The notes beneath the pieces were generated by a model. The model searched no databases. It was not told the origin of the DNA and worked only from the letters and a program-made list of their open reading frames with translations. The translations under genes and the position numbers were made by a program. This document shows positions 6,762 to 9,916 of a DNA stretch of 9,916 nt, one piece after another. The DNA is taken from contig CALBGK010000042.1 in assembly GCA_937893115.1 (NCBI GenBank), positions 1-9,916 of the forward strand, read 5' to 3'. Source of the DNA: an uncultured Erysipelotrichaceae bacterium. Its GTDB lineage: Bacteria; Bacillota_I; Bacilli_A; Erysipelotrichales; Erysipelotrichaceae. Numbering within the stretch: position 1 is the stretch's first letter; every line of letters starts with the position of its first letter.

Positions 6762-8378
6762 ATGAATTTTGATCCACTATTTCAAAATTATCCATCTAAT
6801 CGTTATTTAGTGACAGCTAACAATGGTATGGTTGCCACTGGCAGCAATTTAGCTTCTGCTGCCGGCTTAGAAATCTTAAAAAGAGGCGGTAATGCAGTTG
6901 ATGCTGCCGTGGCTACAGCGGCAGCTTTGACTGTCGTAGAGCCTACTGCTAATGGTATTGGCGGGGATACCTTTGCAATAGTTTGGCTAAATAATGAGAT
7001 GTATGGTTTAAATGCTTCAGGCTATTCTCCTAAGTCTATCGATGTAGAAGAGATTAAATCTAAGGCAATAGATGGCAAGATGCCAAAATATGGATGGACG
7101 CCTGTAACTGTGCCAGGAGCTCCTAAGGCATGGGCAAGCCTCATTGAAAGATTTGGCAAATTGAGTTTAAAGGAAGTATTAGAACCAGCTATTTATTATG
7201 CTGAGCATGGTTATCCTATTTCGCCAATGCTTGGCAAGATGTTTCAAAATGGCACTAAAAAATTTACTGAGAATCTTAAAGGACAAAGTGAATTTGATGA
7301 ATGGTTTAAGACCTTTACTAAAAGTGATGGTGGAGCCTATGGTTTTGGAGACATCATTAAACTGCCAAATCATGCCAAGACTTTGCGTTTAATTGGCGAG
7401 ACTAATGCGGATGCCTTCTATCAAGGCGAGATAGCTAAACAAATTGATAGGCAAAGTAAAAGAGATGGCGGCTATATCCGCTATGAAGATTTAGCTTCTT
7501 ATGATGTGTCTTGGGTAAAACCGATAGGTGTCAACTATCGAGGTTATGATGTCTGGGAAATTCCTCCTAATGGTCAAGGCATCGTAGCTTTGATGGCTTT
7601 AAATATCCTCTCTAATGGAAGTTTTAAGACAAGAGAGGATGTCGATACCTACCATAAACAGTTTGAAGCGATGAAGATGGCTTTTGCAGATGGCATGAAC
7701 TATGTCACAGATCCTGAACATATGACTATCGACTATCATGATTTGATTAAGCAAGAATATGGTAAAACTCGTTTTACTGAAATTGGCGATGAGGCCCTAA
7801 CGCCAAAAGTATCTAATCCGCCAAAGAGTGGTACTGTATATCTTTGTACTGCCGATAAAGATGGTAATATGGTATCTTATATCCAAAGCAACTATATGGG
7901 CTTTGGCAGTGGCATTGTCATTGAAGGATATGGCGTCGCTATGCAAAACCGCGGTGCAGACTTCTCACTTGATGAAAAGCACTACAATTATCTAAAACCA
8001 CATAAAAAAACCTATCATACTATCATTCCAGGCTTTTTGACTAAAGATGGTAAAGCCATAGGACCATTTGGTGTCATGGGCGGTTATATGCAACCACAAG
8101 GTCATGTGCAGGTAGTAACTAATATGATAGACTTCCATATGAATCCACAAATGGCTTTAGATGCGCCAAGGTGGCAATGGGTTAAAGATAAGAAATTCAT
8201 GGTCGAGCCTGAATTCAATAAGGCCATCGTCGAGCAACTGATCGCAAAAGGCCATGAGATAGAGATCGCGACTAGTCGCGTATCCTTTGGCAGAGGCCAG
8301 ATCATTATCAAGCTAGATAATGGTGTCCTAGTAGGGGCATGTGAATCGCGAACAGATTCTAATATAGCTTGTTTCTAG
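6762..8378 (+). CDS. Gamma-glutamyltransferase (GGT) superfamily Ntn-hydrolase, cytoplasmic, YwrD-like
   Basis: 538 residues from the ATG at 6762, chosen because AGGGAG (6747-6752) sits 9 bases before it. The earlier in-frame ATG at 6735 has no ribosome site and lies inside dppF. Only 4 bases separate it from the dppF stop. Family marks: LKRGGNAVDAAVATAAALTVVEP and NGIGGDTF (about residues 39-70), VPGAPKAW (117-124), and the autocleavage site SGT with Thr358 as predicted nucleophile, followed by DKDGN (365-369), GFGSGI (380-385) and FGVMGGYMQPQGHVQV (436-451). Self-cleavage before Thr358 would give a large subunit of 357 and a small one of 181 residues. No signal peptide or membrane segment is visible, so it should act in the cytoplasm, unlike secreted or periplasmic GGTs. 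Several gamma-glutamyl-binding residues of E. coli GGT appear changed, so the true substrate is uncertain: a gamma-glutamyl compound, another acyl-amino acid, or an imported peptide conjugate. The superfamily call is firm, the substrate is not. Confidence 0.9.
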   Translation: MNFDPLFQNYPSNRYLVTANNGMVATGSNLASAAGLEILKRGGNAVDAAVATAAALTVVEPTANGIGGDTFAIVWLNNEMYGLNASGYSPKSIDVEEIKSKAIDGKMPKYGWTPVTVPGAPKAWASLIERFGKLSLKEVLEPAIYYAEHGYPISPMLGKMFQNGTKKFTENLKGQSEFDEWFKTFTKSDGGAYGFGDIIKLPNHAKTLRLIGETNADAFYQGEIAKQIDRQSKRDGGYIRYEDLASYDVSWVKPIGVNYRGYDVWEIPPNGQGIVALMALNILSNGSFKTREDVDTYHKQFEAMKMAFADGMNYVTDPEHMTIDYHDLIKQEYGKTRFTEIGDEALTPKVSNPPKSGTVYLCTADKDGNMVSYIQSNYMGFGSGIVIEGYGVAMQNRGADFSLDEKHYNYLKPHKKTYHTIIPGFLTKDGKAIGPFGVMGGYMQPQGHVQVVTNMIDFHMNPQMALDAPRWQWVKDKKFMVEPEFNKAIVEQLIAKGHEIEIATSRVSFGRGQIIIKLDNGVLVGACESRTDSNIACF

Positions 8379-8395
8379 TATATTAAATATGAATA

Positions 8396-8420
8396 AATCC
8401 GTCCTTCGACGGATTCTTTT
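8396..8420. terminator. Terminator hairpin shared by two convergent genes
   Basis: AATCCGTC (8396-8403) and GACGGATT (8408-8415) form a perfect 8-bp stem with the 4-base loop CTTC. CTTTT follows on the + strand. It lies 17 bases after the GGT-like stop and 3 bases beyond the alanine racemase stop on the other strand, where the stem is followed by the T-rich ATTTATTC. It therefore probably terminates both transcripts, better for the + strand operon. Confidence 0.8.
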
Positions 8421-9528
8421 AGTATTTGTAGGAGTTTGATTCAAAACGTGGTGATTTAACAAATTCAATCTCGTTAGAGTCATTGATAAAGATGCGGTTG
8501 ATTCGATCGGAGAGATTGGTAATAGCTTCATAAGGAATGGTATCCAGACGCTTAGCGACATCTTCTAGAGGAATATGGCTACCAAATATTTCTACTTTAT
8601 CATGAAGCTTACATTTTTCATCAGTATAGATGAAACATTGGTCCATACATATATTGCCAACGATGGTTCCCATCACATTATTTACATAGACTTGGCCACC
8701 ACTATTTTTTCTAATCAAACCATCGGCATAACCTATAGGCAAAACCTCAATATAGCCTTTGCCATCACTTTTATATTTTAGACCATAACCAACACCTTCA
8801 TTTTCATTTAATTTGCGTACATTGATAACTTCAGAATAGAGTGATAGACAAGGCTTTAATTCACTTTTATAATCTGAGTAGCCCCAAAGACCTAATCCAA
8901 CGCGGATATAATTTGTTAGTTCTTCATGGAAATTGATAGAAGCATCAGTATTAGAGGCATGAATATATTTAAACTTATGATTAATGGAATTATAAGCTTC
9001 TTTAAATAATTCAAATTGATGCTTAGTATTAATGTTATCTTTTTCATCACTGCAAGCGTAGTGAGTCATGATACCTTCGATGATGGCACCCTTATTAAAA
9101 AGATAATCAAAAATCTCTTTAGCATTCTTTGGATTAATTCCTAGACGATGCATGCCACTATCTATCTTGAGATGGAATTTGATATCTTTTATATCTTCTT
9201 TAATAGAATAGGTGTAGTCTTCACTAACGGTAATTATTGATAAGTTATATTCTTTAACAAGATGTAGATCTTTGATATCAACATAGCCAAGAATTAAGAT
9301 GTCACAAGTTACTTCATGAAGTCTTAAATTGATAGCTTCATCAAGTGATGAGACAGCTAAAAGACTAATATTATGCTTTTGTAATAGTTTAGCTATATAA
9401 TAGTCACAGGTACCATAAGCATTAGCTTTGATAACTGGTATGATCTCTTTGTGGTTATGATTTTTTAGATAATCTATGTTGTGGATTAATGAATCGGTAT
9501 TGATTACCATATATGTATTACGATGCAT
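8419..9528 (-). CDS. alr: Alanine racemase (PLP-dependent)
   Basis: 369 residues, normal for Alr. This cytoplasmic homodimeric enzyme interconverts L- and D-alanine and supplies D-alanine for peptidoglycan. The N-terminal barrel holds VIKANAYG (32-39) with Lys34 as the pyridoxal-phosphate lysine. KIDSGMHRLG (121-130) carries the conserved Arg127, followed by MTHYACSDE (154-162) and HASNTDAS (190-197). The C-terminal domain has GVGYG (245-249) with the second catalytic base Tyr248, IGYADG (265-270), GNICMDQ (291-297), and YEAITNLSDRINR (333-345). All expected active-site residues are present. The ATG complement at 9526-9528 has GAGGTGA (9533-9539 on the - strand) four bases upstream, a near-perfect ribosome site. 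It is transcribed alone, convergent with the transporter operon and divergent from the tRNA cluster. A -10-like TATGAT on the - strand (9563-9568) could be its promoter, with only a weak T-rich -35. Confidence 0.96.
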   Translation of the reverse strand: MHRNTYMVINTDSLIHNIDYLKNHNHKEIIPVIKANAYGTCDYYIAKLLQKHNISLLAVSSLDEAINLRLHEVTCDILILGYVDIKDLHLVKEYNLSIITVSEDYTYSIKEDIKDIKFHLKIDSGMHRLGINPKNAKEIFDYLFNKGAIIEGIMTHYACSDEKDNINTKHQFELFKEAYNSINHKFKYIHASNTDASINFHEELTNYIRVGLGLWGYSDYKSELKPCLSLYSEVINVRKLNENEGVGYGLKYKSDGKGYIEVLPIGYADGLIRKNSGGQVYVNNVMGTIVGNICMDQCFIYTDEKCKLHDKVEIFGSHIPLEDVAKRLDTIPYEAITNLSDRINRIFINDSNEIEFVKSPRFESNSYKY

Positions 9529-9562
9529 AAAATCACCTCAAAAATTTTTCTAAAAAAATAAT

Positions 9563-9590
9563 ATCATAAAATATTGACGAAAGGTAAAAA
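9563..9590 (-). promoter_or_regulatory. Weak promoter candidate for alr
   Basis: Reading the - strand, TTTTTA (9585-9590), a 16-base spacer, then TATGAT (9563-9568), about 35 bases before the alr ATG. The -10 is good but the -35 matches only three of six consensus bases. The stretch is very AT-rich, so alternatives such as TATTAT at 9558-9563 cannot be excluded. Confidence 0.3.
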
Positions 9591-9603
9591 AGTATGATAT
9601 ATT
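9574..9603 (+). promoter_or_regulatory. Promoter of the tRNA cluster
   Basis: TTGACG (9574-9579, five of six) and TATATT (9598-9603, five of six) are spaced by 18 bases. Transcription would start near 9610, about 20 bases before the first tRNA. It overlaps the region that should contain the divergent alr promoter. Confidence 0.65.
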
Positions 9604-9610
9604 ATGTAAG

Positions 9611-9625
9611 CACTAAAGATTAGTG
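9611..9625 (+). repeat. Short inverted repeat in the tRNA leader
   Basis: CACTAA (9611-9616) and TTAGTG (9620-9625) surround AGA, at the predicted 5' end of the tRNA precursor and 5 bases before tRNA-Val. It could fold as a small leader hairpin that protects or helps process the precursor, or be chance. Confidence 0.4.
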
Positions 9626-9630
9626 GATGT

Positions 9631-9706
9631 GGAGGTTTAGCTCAGTTGGGAGAGCATCTGCCTTACAAGCAGAGGGTCAGCGGTTCGAGCCCGTTAACCT
9701 CCACCA
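9631..9706 (+). tRNA. tRNA-Val (anticodon UAC)
   Basis: 76 bases. Acceptor arms GGAGGTT (9631-9637) and AACCTCC (9696-9702) pair fully, with discriminator A and encoded CCA (9704-9706). Anticodon stem TCTGC/GCAGA encloses the loop CTTACAA, giving anticodon TAC (9664-9666), which reads valine GUA codons. The D arm (AGCTCAGTTGGGAGAGC) and T loop TTCGAGC are standard. It is the first gene of the cluster. Confidence 0.97.
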
Positions 9707-9712
9707 TTTTAT

Positions 9713-9788
9713 GCCGACTTAGCTCAATTGGTAGAGCAACTGATTTGTAATCAGTAGGTTGTGGGTTCAAGTCCTATAGTCGGCACCA
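9713..9788 (+). tRNA. tRNA-Thr (anticodon UGU)
   Basis: 76 bases. Acceptor arms GCCGACT (9713-9719) and AGTCGGC (9778-9784) pair fully, with discriminator A and encoded CCA (9786-9788). Anticodon stem ACTGA/TCAGT encloses TTTGTAA, giving TGT (9746-9748), which reads threonine ACA. It follows tRNA-Val by 6 bases, so both are cut from one precursor. Confidence 0.97.
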
Positions 9789-9813
9789 TCTATTTTTTTA
9801 TTTATAGGAGTTT

Positions 9814-9898
9814 GGAGGGGTAGCGAAGTGGCTAAACGCGGCTGACTGTAAATCAGCTCCCTACGGGTTCGGCAGTTCGAATCTGCCCCCCTCCACCA
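9814..9898 (+). tRNA. tRNA-Tyr (anticodon GUA)
   Basis: 85 bases, a class II tRNA with a long variable arm (about 9858-9870, with a CCC/GGG stem), as usual for bacterial tRNA-Tyr. Acceptor arms GGAGGGG (9814-9820) and CCCCTCC (9888-9894) pair fully, with discriminator A and CCA at 9896-9898. Anticodon stem GCTGA/TCAGC encloses CTGTAAA, giving GTA (9848-9850). T stem GGCAG/CTGCC surrounds TTCGAAT. The preceding 25-base spacer has a T run but no hairpin, so transcription should read through from tRNA-Thr. No terminator is seen after it, so the cluster probably continues. Confidence 0.97.
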
Positions 9899-9916
9899 TT
9901 TTTATTTGAGTAGTTG

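Noticed and set aside
7179..7392. Two short frames, one per strand, inside the GGT-like gene
   Set aside because: Both are out-of-frame shadows of the enzyme coding sequence with no family features.
8102..8311. 69-residue - strand frame at the 3' end of the GGT-like gene
   Set aside because: Antisense to the conserved GGYMQPQGHVQV region; no start signal.
8328..8561. 77-residue - strand frame overlapping the alr 3' end and the shared terminator
   Set aside because: It would run through the terminator hairpin and overlaps alr on the same strand in another frame.
8575..8781. 68-residue + strand frame inside alr
   Set aside because: Antisense to the conserved alr C-terminal domain, no recognisable product.

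Overview
The window is ordinary-code, AT-rich bacterial chromosome that looks like a low-GC Gram-positive (Bacillota). The signs are strong purine-rich Shine-Dalgarno sites before nearly every gene, Rho-independent terminators, a lipoprotein-type binding protein, tRNA genes with encoded CCA ends, and TGA used as stop with TGG for Trp. The long-insert OppF-type ATPase makes me think of Erysipelotrichia or relatives of the Mollicutes, but that placement is inference; no rRNA or other decisive marker is present.

Layout. (1) Positions 2-421 hold the C-terminal part of a ROK-family sugar kinase/regulator, cut by the window edge and closed by a terminator hairpin that overlaps its stop codon. (2) Positions 422-624 are a regulatory gap with two palindromes, a promoter candidate and a possible catabolite-responsive element. 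(3) Positions 625-8378 are a tight six-gene operon on the + strand: two peptide-type ABC permeases, a lipoprotein substrate-binding protein, two ATPases, and a gamma-glutamyltransferase (GGT) superfamily enzyme without a signal peptide. Gaps between genes are 4 to 25 bases, and several Shine-Dalgarno sites overlap the preceding stop codon. (4) A strong hairpin at 8396-8415 separates this operon from a convergent alanine racemase gene (8419-9528, - strand). (5) From 9574 a + strand promoter drives a tRNA cluster (Val-UAC, Thr-UGU, Tyr-GUA) that probably continues past the window.

How the genes may work together. The binding protein should capture a peptide-like ligand at the outer membrane face, the two permeases and two ATPases should import it, and the cytoplasmic Ntn-hydrolase should cleave it. 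This is an import-and-cleave module. The GGT-like enzyme appears to lack most of the residues that hold the gamma-glutamyl group in classical GGT, so the ligand may not be glutathione.

The most unusual element is the second ATPase (573 residues). It carries an in-frame, highly charged, probably coiled-coil insertion of about 245 residues between Walker A and the Q-loop, while every catalytic motif of the ATPase is intact.
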